Below, in pieces: positions 46,601 through 58,986 of a DNA stretch of 64,000 bases. Made by a program: the position numbers and the translations under genes. This stretch comes from Neckera pumila. Taxonomy: Eukaryota; Streptophyta; Bryopsida; Hypnales; Neckeraceae. Numbering within the stretch: the stretch's first letter is position 1; the number at the start of each line of letters is the position of its first letter. The notes beneath the pieces are model-generated. The model saw only the letters and a list, made by a program, of their open reading frames with translations, was not told the origin of the DNA and did not search any database. The DNA is taken from NCBI GenBank assembly GCA_963969595.1, contig OZ018416.1, forward strand, positions 18,430,065-18,494,064, in the 5' to 3' direction.

Positions 46601-49600
46601 ATAGCGATGCCTGCAATGGCTCCTCCTGACAAACCTTTCTTTGATTTACTTTCATACTCTGCACAACAAACAGCCAATTCTTGTTAATAATACATTTATT
46701 TGTCTTACGATTGTTCTCTCCATCATTCGAATGGCTCCATGATTTCTTCCAAATGGACGGTCTTTCAACTAGTTTATGAATGTTGGGTTATTACCTGCAA
46801 GGCTGCGGGGGTTAAATGAAATAAGCTCGTAGGGTCCGAAGGTGGAACTGTCGGGAATTTCCCATCCTGCGAAGGCTCCGTATAGCCTGTCAAACTCGGA
46901 TTGGTTGAAGGTGACGTTCCCCTGTGGGTAGAGCCGAATGTTCATGCCCAAGCGAGGCCCTTGCTGCCACATGTAATCTTGCAGAACCACCTGGTTGAGC
47001 CCCCCAAAAAATTTGTACAAAGTTTAGCCAATCTTTTCTTAATACTCCATTGCAGGGGATTAGTAAAAAACGATAGTATTCTCTTTTAAAAATGAGAAAA
47101 TGATTGAAAGAGAATCAGAGTACAATAAGGTGCTTCAAAATGATCTTAGAATCAAAGATCTTCTACCCAAAATTTGCACACACCCAGAGTTAAAATTTGC
47201 AGTGACGAAAAAGAAGAGCAAAGAGTACCATAAGTTTACACTCACGTGAATGTAGAATCTGTTGAGAGTGGTTCTTACTAACTATGTATGCAACATAGAC
47301 ACAAATCAAGGTTGTCATGAGTTTGCTAATTTTATTAAAAACAACTTACAACATAATAACTAACCTGGTTTGCGCTGAGGTTCAACCCAGCTGAGAGATA
47401 AGCCAGAAACTGCGCTGAATACTGATCAAACACGGAAAAGCCTGGACTCTTGAGTCGGTAGCCGACGAGAATGTGTTTGCAAGTTTGGCATGTGTTGGGT
47501 GGAATCTCCATATTCACCGTGGAGTCATACTGGAAAGACACAGGGTCCGAGTTCGGGATGCAAAGCGGGTTTGAGTTGGTTTGAGATGCGGGACAAATCG
47601 TTGGATTCCCTGCGAATCTAGAATTATATAAGCAATAAATTTATTAGTGAGTTTCAAATTCACCTTGAATGAGGGGAACGGCCGTTGAAAGAGAATGTGG
47701 CTAAACTTGCTAATAAGAAAATTATAACTGTCAACAACATCGAATTTTTTTGGGAGAATCCCAAGCTGTTAACATTTCATTTCTCTACATGAGAATTAAG
47801 AGATGATGCAGAATTGGATGTTCATTTCAGCACAAACGGATAAATAATACCCAAGTGAGAGAGAGATGGAAAACAAGTTTAACGTTGAAGACTTCCAGTT
47901 TCGCTCCCAAATTGCAACATTAATTAGAAAGGGAGAGTCTATTTAGTTAAGTTAGTTCCACTAGACATATGACCAAGACCTAAACAGTGAGAATGACTAA
48001 TTAACACGACTAATTAGAATTCAGTGAGTCCTACACATCGACTTACCGAACACGAGTGGCGGAGTTGCTTTCCAATTGTGCCAATGTAGGACCAATATCC
48101 GTAAGCTGATTGTTTTGTAAATCTCTGCAAATGAAGCACATACCACATAAATCTATGTCATTCCTAATTTTAAAGCATTGTTTGTGCAGATTAATGTCAC
48201 AATATTTGGGGTCAGAAATCACGACAAGTGAGCAAGATTGACAATAAATCACATACAGCAAGCAATTGCTAATACTACAAGAGCTCATTTCTCCAAAACT
48301 TGATGATTATTGGGAAAAAAAAATTCTAACTCCTACGATCAGTTATTGCAAAATCAGGTTTTCCAGACACAGATCGCAAAAATGGCACCATTTCTTACAT
48401 GAGCTTGGTTCCTGCAGAGTTCTTGAACGTCGATCCTGTACCCAAAGTTGCTGGAACAGCTCCACCGAGACTATTGTTATTCAAACTCCTGTTCAGGTTG
48501 CAGAAGAGCATAATTTGGTCAGTTTGGTTCAACAAAAGCACAGAATGCAACACTAATTATACTGCAATTTAGCATAATTTTTAAGAACGGCATGAATGGA
48601 AAAGTGTATTGAGATAGTTCTCCTAATTAAACCACATGGAGAACTGACATAAGTTCAGAAGAACTTACAGAATCTCCAGAAGTTGCAGGTTTCCAATCGA
48701 TTCAGGAATTGCGCCACTCAACTTATTGCTCGACAAATCTCTGCATGAATTTGACACATTTTGCGTTAACCACAAACACCTTATAGACAAATTGAGAACT
48801 TATACATCTTTTGACAATTCAATACATCTCTAAAATCACATTCTTTGATGTGCATTATCGTGAAATGCAAGGTTATTATTTTTTTTGTCAAAGAATAGAG
48901 CACAGCTGTGGTATGAAATTAAAATAATTGGGGTAACTTACAGGGATGTGAGATTCGCAGGGAATGCAGTTGTTGTATTGGGAATGGGGCCTGCGAAATT
49001 ATTGTGACTCAAATCCAATACTTCCAAATATGGCAGGCCGACCATGCTGGGAATGGTTCCTGTCAACCCACAGTTCCGCAAACTCCTGCACAGCATTCAT
49101 CTCACACAAAGTCACCACCATCTCCACGCCCGAGAAAATTAAAAAATCTACTGACTCGTAATAATTTTCTTTTTCTTACTTTCTATTTTAAAAAAATGTA
49201 CACTGTAACTTCACAAAGAAACGAAACAAGCAAAGGGACAATTAAAAAAAATAAAAATTTAAAGAGTTAAAGATGCACTCACAGTTTCAATAGGTTGGTA
49301 AGGTTGGTCCATGACGTAGGAAGTATGGCGTTACTGGCAAACTGGTTGTTGTCAAGCTGGCTGCAACGATCACGTTAACATTGACTCCATATTAATTCGT
49401 GCCCAAACTAGGAAAAGATACCGAGCAGTTGATAACAATAACTTCCAAGACATGTTTCATCGTTCTGATAGATGCAAATTTTTTAACCTCACAGCTTTCA
49501 ACAGGATTTCTTTCAACTCCTATAGATAGGAAACAATCAGATTTGGTCATTTCGGCAATCGAACAGAGACAAAAGTCAAATGATAGATTAGCTAAATATA

Positions 49601-52547
49601 AAAATCAATGTTATTATGTTTATACCAATGTAAACCTAAACAAATGAAACACTTAATTTGATAATGGGACACTTACATGATGAGCAGGGTTGACGCATTG
49701 GCAATTTCAGGAGGCAGCTCTCCAGTTAACTTGTTATTATCCAACAGTCTGAGAATGCACAGCCCCAAAACTCACACAATTAGAAAAACTAATGCTCAAG
49801 CTCAGAAAGTCAAGTTTCAAGAGCAAGATAGTATTTTTATTACACTGTCTTTTTTTGGTTTTGTTTTGTGTTCAAAAGGAGAAGAAGAGATAGTAGTATT
49901 TTACATGTGGACCACACTTGGAAGCAAGCCCAGCTCTTTTGGAATGGAGCCATTCAAGGAGTTGTTATTCATGTGCCTGTCTCCACCCAACATATCCACA
50001 AAGTCAGGGTCACGGTCAAAACAAGCCTTTACATAAAAAATAACATAAAAAAATAACAAAAAAAATAACAGGGGTTTTATCCAGATGAACATCCATCCCA
50101 TTTGAACCAGAATTCATACCAAAAAAACTACTATGGCCTCTGAAATTTAAGTCTCTGGATGAACTTACAGATGTTGAATTGATGACAAATCCTTCCACTC
50201 CGGCGGAATCGACCCTGAAATTTGGTTCTCGTCAATTTGAATTCTGTTCAGCCCTGATAACTTGCCGAGCTCGGGGGGGAGGGTGCCAGTGAACTGATTT
50301 CCGTTGAGCAGCCTGACATGATCCATTTTGTTAAATTTTGCAGAAATTTATAACATTAACAGTCCTAGTATTCAGAGCTTTGTCTAGTTTTGGTGCTCTG
50401 GATTACGCTAATATAGCGTAAAAACTGAAAAAGTAGGCATAAGCAAACAGTGGAAATTAATGAAGATTTGGGTAGAAGGAGAAATGATGAAAACTTGAAG
50501 GATAGAAGGGGACTTGAGGTGCGAGATTCTTACAAAAGAAACATGCTGGTCAATTTCCCAAACGAAGAAGGAATACTCCCTGTCATGCGGTTCCACATCA
50601 CATCCCTGGAAGAGCGTACTCGAAAACGTTGTTATTCAAAGTCCAAACAAGTCAAATATAGTTAAAAATGACAAGAAAAAAGACAAAGTTGAGGATGAAA
50701 AAGTTGCAAATTATTAGAAATTTTCACCACTCCATTAGTTTCAGCAGGTCAAGCCTGTTATGCAAAAATCGATTACTGCAGCGGTTGTTGTTCGGCTTAC
50801 AGGTATCTGAGTTGGGTGAGGTCTCCGAGTTCGGGTGCAAGTGTACCCTCGAGGTTGAAATCAAAAAGACGGCTGCAAACAAACACAATCACCCCCAAAT
50901 CATCATCAGACTCTTACGAGAGATCTCATTAAATTTGATCAAATGGAAAAACTGTCACTTTTCTCAGATTCGTACTACCATAGACAAAGACAAAGAAGTG
51001 TGGAAGTGCTCGCAAAAATTTAGTTCAAAAACTCCGTACTGAAATTATTGGGAAAAAGTGCTTTGATTTTTAAATAGAAAGAATTTTAGGGAATATTTTA
51101 AGTGATGCATTCAATGTTTCGAACATGTCCACTATTCACCTCATATGCGATGTCAATTTTTCACTGATGATCAGCTGGAGTAGACATAGTTTTTAGAGTT
51201 TGTGCGTTTGAATGGCACAATTCTGACACTCTAGATTATGATATATGCCCACATGTAAGTATAATCATGTCTTTTCAGAATAATTATTATCTTACAAAAG
51301 TAAAATGGATTTTGAGGAATATTCACAGTGAAGAATTCCATGTTTAGAAAAATTGTAATTATTGATTGCGGGTGTGATGAAACTGTTAAGCTACAATACT
51401 CGTAATTCTTAGAGCTCTGTGCATTGGAATATCAATATTTCAGCCCTCTAAAATACGCCATTTTAACGAAAATAATATAACTATGAACCGAGTAAAATGC
51501 AGAAAAATGCTATGGAAATAAGTTAAGAGACCCACAGTTCCGTAACGAAGGTGATGTTGCTGGAATTGGGTGCCTCACAGACAATCCCCCTCCACGCATC
51601 TTCACAAGGATTGTTGCCTACCCAGTTGGCCAAGTTGCCACTCGGGTCTCGAAGAGTTTTGTAAAACGCTTGTAACGCCGCAGCTGCACACACACACAAA
51701 CAAGCAAGCAAACAAACAAAAAACATCCCCACTCTTCAGAAACTTAGTTTTGACAACACGGAATCAACCAGAGTAACCCCGAAATTATAATTGCCAGGAG
51801 CTAAATTACTTTGCGAGAATTGACGATACCAAGGCTAAAATCAAATGCAGGCCCATACTCATCTTCTCACAAAGGAGTTCAAACCTGCAGAGGCGATTTT
51901 AACCCTGACTAACACACTGAAAAGTGTAAAACCGTCTGAAATTTTAAAAAGTATACAGCCGTCTCAAATAGACTTCCTTGTAGAGAAAAACATGTGCATA
52001 TTTCCAACTCATGCTCAAAAGTAACGACTATCAAACTTCTAAAGGTGTGCTTGCACTTTGTGCCCAGAGTAGTGTTAACAAAGGTCTCAGGAATGATTTT
52101 CGGTAATCTTTGCACTAGAAACACTTTGTAAACACCACTCTTGGTACCAAAGGTGTACGTCCACCACGGAGGTGCGTTGCCATTAAGCAGGTGAGTGCGG
52201 AAAGTTGCCACAAAAGAAATTGTGAGACTCACAGGAAATTCCCACAGTGAAAAAAATATGAAAAAAAAATATTATGAAACCCCTGTCAAGGGAGCTAAAA
52301 ACGTCCAATTTTTGCCCAGACTAAACCCCAAAATTCTCCCACAGCAATAGAAAGTATCCAATCAAAACTCCATTTGTCACCATTTCCCTACTCCAGTGTT
52401 AAGAAATCAGTTGAAGGTGGTCAGGTATGTCGCAAACTTACTGTCAACAGGATTCGTAACAGCCCCGGTGAACGCGAACAGCCTCAACACGCACACCACC
52501 AGCACCACCCAAATTCTACTTGGAGCCATTCTCCAAACGCCAGCCAT
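43694..52547 (-). CDS. LRR receptor-like kinase, LRR-VIII type (At1g06840-like)
   Basis: A plasma-membrane receptor kinase: the leucine-rich-repeat ectodomain senses a signal and the cytosolic kinase relays it; the ligand is unknown. It has 19 exons in translation order: 52547-52442, 51683-51536, 50872-50801, 50605-50534, 50312-50169, 49976-49905, 49748-49677, 49360-49283, 49085-48942, 48740-48669, 48488-48399, 48124-48047, 47617-47365, 46990-46795, 46658-46500, 46170-45872, 45242-45191, 44937-44552 and 44053-43694. All introns are GT-AG and the phases agree, giving 950 residues, about the length of At1g06840. In order: signal peptide ([14 protein letters not shown] within the first 30 residues), LRR N-cap ([12 protein letters not shown]), about ten LRRs (85-383) mostly on 72- or 144-bp exons, a juxtamembrane part with [11 protein letters not shown] and FGPYELISF, a membrane span near 546-569, and the kinase with glycine loop 622-630 (GQGGYGKVY), Lys644, Glu660, HRD 738-740 and DFG 758-760. 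All catalytic residues are present. The tail ends VAPR, as in the Arabidopsis protein. An in-frame ATG at 52529 is an alternative start. Confidence 0.92.
44113..44577 (-). repeat. Triplicated exon end and splice donor in the last kinase intron
   Basis: Three tandem units of about 160 bp (near 44113-44252, 44252-44412 and 44412-44577; GATCGAT landmarks at 44177, 44335 and 44497). Each holds the last codons of exon 18 (GKNIVR) plus the start of the following intron. Only the unit joined to the exon reads GAG|GTAATC; the other two read GAC|GTAATC and lie inside the intron with no exon body attached. Confidence 0.88.
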
Positions 52548-54548
52548 AGCCAGCTTCACCTCTCTCCGTCTCTTCAAACTCACATCCCTCAAACTTGCTA
52601 TGAACGAAGTTTACAAACCTACAAGCAAGCCCCACCTCTTCAACTGCAGGAAACCCCAGCCAACGTCAGTTCGAAGCTCACTTTGACTCGACTCGAACAT
52701 CAGAATCCTGGACACGCTAAGGTACTTCACAAACAGAAACTTTCAACGTTACGCTTGAAAACAGATATAATCCTGTCCCACCTACTTCAACACCGTTTCA
52801 TCATATTCTGCATCACGTTGTCCTGTCCTTCTGATCTCAAGTCGGCTCCGGAGACCTCCCGTGAATTCTAAACCCGTGGTTCTAAAATTAAGACCTCACA
52901 AGCCTACCCTAAGCAGAAGTCGCAAAGACAACCCGACATCCATGACAGAGTCAGTGTCCAGCAGTTTCCAATTGCTGAAGGTTGGGTGCTAACTTACATG
53001 TGCGCCCCGAAATGAGAAAATATGAAAGGAAGTAATGGAAATCGATCTACAGCAGACTCAGTTGATCTCACTTAAAGAAAAAACATTAATTATTGAAGTT
53101 TTGGGCTACAAATTTGTGCGACCAGAAACCACGAGATGGGGAGGCCTCGTACTCTGACTGTGACCACCGTTTGATAGAGAGAGCATTACCCATCAAACCT
53201 GAGCTTGGAGTTGAAATCGATGCAAAACGCGTCACCTCCAGTTTTTCTAACTTAATTTAATTTACATGGAATCCGAGACAAGACTGAGGCCCGGGTGCTC
53301 CCATTTCGACGCTGCATCTACTCCTCTAACTTATCAGCTCCTTCTCCGTCTGCCAGTCCTCCGAACATTCAACAATCCGGTAGGGACACAAAACTTGAGC
53401 AGTCGAAACTCTTCGACAAATGGGAACAACGTAGACCACCTACGCAGATAGGGTGCAGTAAGAGTCGGTTTTCCAAATGTACACCATCTGCAAGTACTGA
53501 TCATCCTGTTAAAGACTTTTGCTGACTCTGGACCAAAGAGGAGGGAGTCTTTTGCATCTACAGAAGCTACCCTAAGCTGAGAAAGTTTGAGTAGCTACCT
53601 TACTCGAATAGTGAATTCGTGTTACAAGGCTATAGCCTCTCGTAGTGTAGCTGCTTCGTCCATTACAGTATGGAAATAATGCATTCTTATTAGATATGTT
53701 GGATCCTAATTTCCAATGTTGAATCCTAATGTTACAGGGTTAATAACAGGAACTTTGCTCTGCTTTTCTAAGTCCAAGTGAGACTGTTATTGTACAATTC
53801 TTGTCATAATGTAGGGAACGTGCAATTAAAGAGTGCGATGGAGTGTCCACTCTATACTGAGCGTGTTTGGTGGCACTCATAGACTGGTGACATCATCCAC
53901 CGGGCATATTCTACTGTAGTTTTCTATATATGAATCAGCCACGTGCATTACGACTTTGCAGTTCTACGTGGACCAGAGACACACGGCGACCAATTGCGGT
54001 TTCTACACTATTCATTACTCCGTATTATTCTGTAAGAATCATTTGGAAGGGAAAAGAAAGGGTGAATACGCTTACACGGCAGTCGCCGCATCCACAAAGT
54101 TACTGCAACTGAACTTTTGATGAGTTAATTCATGCTCTCGATCAGGGTTCGATGAGGATCGATGAGGATTCGATCAGGGTTCGATCAGGTTCAGGTTTTA
54201 GGGTTTAGGGTTTGAGAATTCTTAGGGTTGGTATGGGTCTAAACGTTTTGTTTTTGTTTCAATAAGGAGTTTGTTTGATTTGGAACTTGTTTAATTTGTT
54301 CGATCAGCTTGTGAAGGGCATCTAATAATTATTTTGGACTGACTGGAAGGCGTGAAATACGGTCCGTTCTTGGGCCGGAAAATGAGCGTCCAACGCTGGA
54401 ATTCGGTGCTGCATGGTGCGCATGGAGGCGAAATGTTCAGCCGGTTTGTGGAGGACAGGTGTCTCGCAACGCGCGGGTTCTCACAAATATCATTTTCGGA
54501 ATTTTCAATGGAAAACGAAGAAGATTTTACATTTTTCACCACAGCTCT
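52548..54548. other. Upstream region of the receptor kinase
   Basis: 52548-53560 is richer in GC than the repeats around it, and probably holds the 5' leader and promoter of the kinase gene, but no TATA box or leader intron could be fixed. 54139-54190 has short direct repeats of GATCAGGGTTCGATGAGGAT type, followed by TTTAGGG units at 54197-54213. 54340-54548 has an open frame (54352-54552) without recognisable domain. Confidence 0.45.
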
Positions 54549-55795
54549 TTAACCCCTAAAGTTCCATGACTATGGTTTCACCGAAAGCTCTTGAAAACTG
54601 CCCTTTTTAGTATACGTACCAAATGTTTGAAAAAGAATTCTTTTTGACACATGTAACCGTACGATTTTGTAGTATGCTGATTTGAGAACATGTGGTAAAA
54701 ATTTCAGAAATTTCCAACACGTGGATTGCAAGATATAAGGCATTTAAATCAATGAAATCATTTTTTTTGGACCTCCGAAAAACAGGGCAACTGCACTTCA
54801 CAAGCTCACTTTTCTGATAAAAAATGTCCAAAATGGTGGTGCTTCTTTGGATTCATTTTCCTATATAAGTTGACCACATGCTTGAAAAAATTCAAATCAT
54901 TTGGAATTGTTCAACATATAGAAAAAAAAAATAGACAGTAGTAGAGAATGATTCAAAATACAAAATTGTTAAGAATTTAATTCTGAAATTGAAAAATTTC
55001 AATCCCAATGGTTGCAGTGTTGTAATAAACAATCTACATACTATCGTTTTATGTTTTTCAAAAAATATTGAAAATAAAGTAAGATAAAGGACTTCAAAGT
55101 TTGTTTTAGCATTAGAGAAAAAAACAGCCTTCCAAAGGGCTACTGGAGATTGACATGCCAAGCTATTTCAAGCTTGGCCTGTCAATCTCAAAAAGGCCCG
55201 TGATGGAGCAGTCAACCAAGCTCATTGCTTGCCGAAACAATCAGTTTTTGTTTTTGTTTGATTTTGTTTGTTTTTAATTTCTTTTTTAATCGGAAAACTG
55301 GGTTCCTACGCCGCTCATTGCAGTTTTTGCTGCGTGGAAATAGGAGGAAAATGCATTTTTTAGCCCCGCAAAATGAAATTTCAAGATACTTTAGAGGGCT
55401 GTGGGTGGAACAGCCTTCCAAAGGCCCAAAATTTTCTCTAATGGAGTAAAAAAATCCAAAATACCCGAAAAATAAAAACTCCTCATAACTTTTGACTCAT
55501 TGATAAAAATGGAATGATTAAAAGCGTTCCCTGTATATATAACTCTAGAAAATCAATTTCAACTTTTTGTTTTCAAAAAAGTGATTTTTTCGGATTTGCT
55601 CGGCTTGCAAAAAAAGTAACATATTAGGCCTTAACTTTTGGCTCATAAGTCCAAATGTCATGACATTTAGTGCATATGAAAGATATTCCTAGTTCCCACT
55701 TTCTATTAAAATTTGGGCCGAAAATATGGAAATCTCCAATTGCAAGTACCTGCCCAAAATTGCTATATAGCCAAAAAACGCACGTTGGTCCTTTA
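54549..55795. mobile_element. TTAA-family element A2 with nested insertion
   Basis: Starts TTAACCCCTAAAGTTCC and runs collinear with A1 (reversed) and A3. The right end stops at GTTGGTCCTTTA, so the last GGGGTTAA is lost. Without the CATTAG element at 55110-55443 it is about 910 bp, close to its relatives. Confidence 0.7.
55110..55443. mobile_element. CATTAG/CTAATG TIR element nested in A2
   Basis: Begins CATTAGAGAAAAAAACAGCC and ends CCCAAAATTTTCTCTAATG. Inner blocks CTTCCAAAGGGC and CAGCCTTCCAAAGG occur at the two ends. The unoccupied A3 site reads TTTTAGAGTAG, while here the flanks are TTTTAG and GAGTA, so at most one base is duplicated. It also resembles the element at 5155 along its interior (GACATGCCA, TGGGTTCCT). 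Confidence 0.75.
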
Positions 55796-56147
55796 TTTTT
55801 TGGACACCATTTGAAAAAACTATGAATTTCAAATTGTTGAAAACAAAGCATATACAAAATCAATCCTAAACACTCATGAATAGATCTACTTTCACATTTT
55901 AGGCAATGCCATGTAGGGGTCACTTAATTTTAGAACTACAAGACACAATTTGGTGTGAGAGCATGCCCACCAATTTCTTCCCTATCCCTATTCCTATGCA
56001 CATAACTCATCTAGGAAGATAGGGATAGAGAAGCCCCTCCCCACCAGTCCTTCCCCAAATCCAACCTGTATCCAAGCAAATTATCCAAATATTGTACTAT
56101 AGTTACTAACTGCTAGTGTTGGAAGACCTCCATCAATTTATTTTCAA
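55796..56147. other. Intergenic, no gene seen
   Basis: Short AT-rich stretch without recognisable signals. Confidence 0.5.
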
Positions 56148-56149
56148 TA

Positions 56150-56566
56150 AGATAGACAAGCCTATTACCACCCTGATTTGCAATCTGACTATCTTAGGGA
56201 CATTTCTAAGATTGGAAGATATTTTTCAGAGGTGTACGCTTGTTTTATGAGTCAAATACAAGTAAAATTATAATTTTTGTAGCAAGTTGTAATTTTTGTG
56301 AATTTCTGAAGTGAATTGCCCTAAAATTACAAAACCGCTTGTAGAGTGGAGGCAAAAACATCCTATGAACAATCCATGACCACTCTCCCAAGTATCCATT
56401 GGCACTCAAGTGTTCACCAATGAAAGATTGACACATCACCCCTTTTGACATTAATACACTGAAATTGTCAGAAAAGTGAACGGATTTGCATAATAGGCTA
56501 GACAGAATTGGAGCCAAACATAGGCTGACGGAATTAGGAAGCTGATGGTGATGGATTGGTATACCT
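56150..56566. mobile_element. TA-flanked TIR element (AGGTAG family)
   Basis: The left end AGATAGACAAGCCTATTACC and right end GGATTGGTATACCT are flanked by TA at 56148-56149 and 56567-56568. Most of the interior matches 20496-20920 (for example CACCCTGATTTGCAATCTGA here against CATCCTGATTTGCAATTTGA there). Confidence 0.7.
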
Positions 56567-56568
56567 TA

Positions 56569-57480
56569 GTTTGTAATTAGGTTTGGTTCAATCTAACCAA
56601 TAAAGGTCTGTTTCCACCTGGCCTTAAGGGGGTGATGTTAAGGTATTAAACAAGTTGTAAATTGTAATACATTCCCACATGAGTGCTTAGCTATCCACCA
56701 AACCTACATGGCAACGAAGGTTGCATGGACTTGACAACACTCCCTACGGCCTTTAATCATTTATTTTTGTTGGCCCAACACTACAAAAGTAGTGCATAAT
56801 AAGTGCTTGCCTAGCTTATGAAAATGAAGATGCTGAAGGCAGAAATTAGTGGGATTTGATGTGAGAAACTCAAATATATTGAAGTTTTTAACAACCACCT
56901 CAAACTAATTTGAAAGTGATTATTGATGTGAGTTTTGGAAGATGTGTAGGCAATCTCTTCAAACGAGTGGGGTGATGGAGGTAGAACAACCCATGTGGGA
57001 TATGCAAATTAGGATTAGGAGAAGCTCAACCACTCATACCTAGTTTAGTTAAAAGCAGGAATTGTATTAAAATGAGAACTTCAGACCTCATTTGTGCATA
57101 TTAGAATAACTTTTTTTCTTAAACTTTGAACTAAAAAGAGTTGGTAAATCAATCTACCTTTCATCTCCAAAAATCCTTTTGGGATTTAGGGTCTCCAGTC
57201 AAAAGTTATAAATAAAATTTGGAGCGAGTTGGGAGGGACTTTTTTTTTTGCATTTTCAAACATCCTCTCTAAATTTTGTCCCTAAATTTTGATTGGACGC
57301 CTTAAATCTCAAATGGATTTTTGGAAATGAAAGGTACCAACTCTTCTTAGTTGGTAAGTCAACTTTGGTATTAAAAGGTACCAACTTTTCTTAGTTCAAA
57401 GTTTCTTAAAAAATGTTATTCTACTATGCATAAATGAGGTTTGAAGGTTTTTATTATACATAATTCTTGCGTTTTGACAA
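56569..57480. repeat. Family E repeat with foldback arms, copy 4
   Basis: From about 56960 it follows the family E part GGAATTGTATTAAAATGAG and CAGACCTCATTTGTGCA. Arms of about 180 bp (about 57055-57230 and 57270-57475) are inverted copies, as at 30940-31560. 56569-56950 holds nothing recognisable. Confidence 0.55.
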
Positions 57481-58043
57481 TGAGTGGTCAAACTCTCATC
57501 CTCAAATTGTCCCATACCTTTTGAAGATTCATGATTGACAATGGATTTTATGATAAAAATGATCTCTCCACCCATTGTTTTGTAGACAAGGATTGGCATG
57601 GGATTGCATATAAATCTATTCAAATATTTGGATTTTCTTTACAATCAATTTTCCTTTGATTTGGCAAGGTGACTTGTTAATTTTAAAAATTTCAAAAGTT
57701 TGAAATTTTGATTAATTTTTGTCAAGTCTGAGCTCTGGCTATAATAATTGGATGCAACATCAGAAAAATTGGTCCTAGCAGATATGGTGCTATGATGGTG
57801 CATGTGATAGTAGAGAGAGATTATGGTGTCATTTTATCCTATCAAAGTATGTACAGAGGTTGGCACCACCAAATCTTAATAGCATTTCAATGCACCAACA
57901 TGGTACTATACTTGCAAGCTTTGAAGTTCCTGATGAAGGGTCTTAGGGTCCCTCAGAACAGCTAAAGAAAGTAACTTACAAACCCTGTGAAAACTGCACC
58001 TAATTAAAAAGAACAATTATAGTGTTCCAAACCTAAACTCCCA
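57481..58043. other. Intergenic, no gene seen
   Basis: No frame, repeat end or RNA signal supported. Confidence 0.5.
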
Positions 58044-58986
58044 TTAACCCCTAAAGGTTTTTGACTATGTTTTCACCAAAAATGCTCCAAAACTACCTTT
58101 TCTATTACAAGTACCAAATTTTAGAAAAAAAACATTTTTGAATATAGGTAATCGTAGGATCATGTAGTACACTAATTTAAGAAGATGTGGAAAAAACTTC
58201 AGAATTTTCCACCATGTAGATTGCAAGATAATAGTGTTTGAATTGACAAAAATCCTTTTTTAATCACTGCAAAAATCTAGGCAGCTGCCCTTCATAAGGT
58301 CAAATTTGTTTGAAAAAATGTCCAAAATGGTGGTTACTCTTTGGATTCATTCTTCAAGGCAAGTTGGCTACATGCTTGAAAAATTTCAGATCATTTGGAA
58401 TTGAACAACATATAGGAAAAAAATAGTAAGTAGGAAGAGGTAGAGAATGACTCAAAATACTAAATTGTCAAGAATTTAATTATGGAATTGAAAAATGCCA
58501 ATCCCAGCGGTTATAATGTTGTAATAAAAAATATACACCCAATTTTATTGTTTTATTCAAAAATATTGAAAATTGAGTTAGAGAAAGGACTTCAAAGTTT
58601 ATTTTAGAGTAGAGATTCCATAACTACCCTCCAACTAAGAATCCTCATAACTTTTGACTCGTTAATCCAAATGGAATAATTCAAGGCTCTCTAAGTATAT
58701 ATAAATCTATAAAACCAATTTCAAATTTTAATTTTTCAAAAAAATGTTTTTTAAATAATTTTTTTGAGCTGCCCGAGCTGCCCGACGAACATGGAAAATT
58801 ACATATCATGCAATAAGTTTTTATCCATAAAGTCAAAAGTTATGAAAATTGTTGGACCTTGAACCTACTCCTTGGGCACATCTTGTGAGAAACTTTCAAA
58901 GAAAAAAACTAAAATTTCCATTCATAGTGAGCTGCCCAAAATTGCTATGTTGCCAAAAAATTGGTGTTTGGTCCTTTAGGGGTTAA
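58044..58986. mobile_element. TTAA-flanked TIR element, subfamily A, complete copy A3
   Basis: Starts TTAACCCCTAAAGGTTTTTG and ends TTTGGTCCTTTAGGGGTTAA. It is the most complete uninterrupted member and shows the empty sites for the CATTAG elements nested in A2 and A4. No transposase frame. Confidence 0.8.

Noticed and set aside
52374..52871. A 165-codon plus-strand open frame, the longest single frame in the window.
   Set aside because: It runs antisense across exon 1 of the receptor kinase, has low-complexity composition and no recognisable motif; the minus strand carries a signal peptide and proper splice site.
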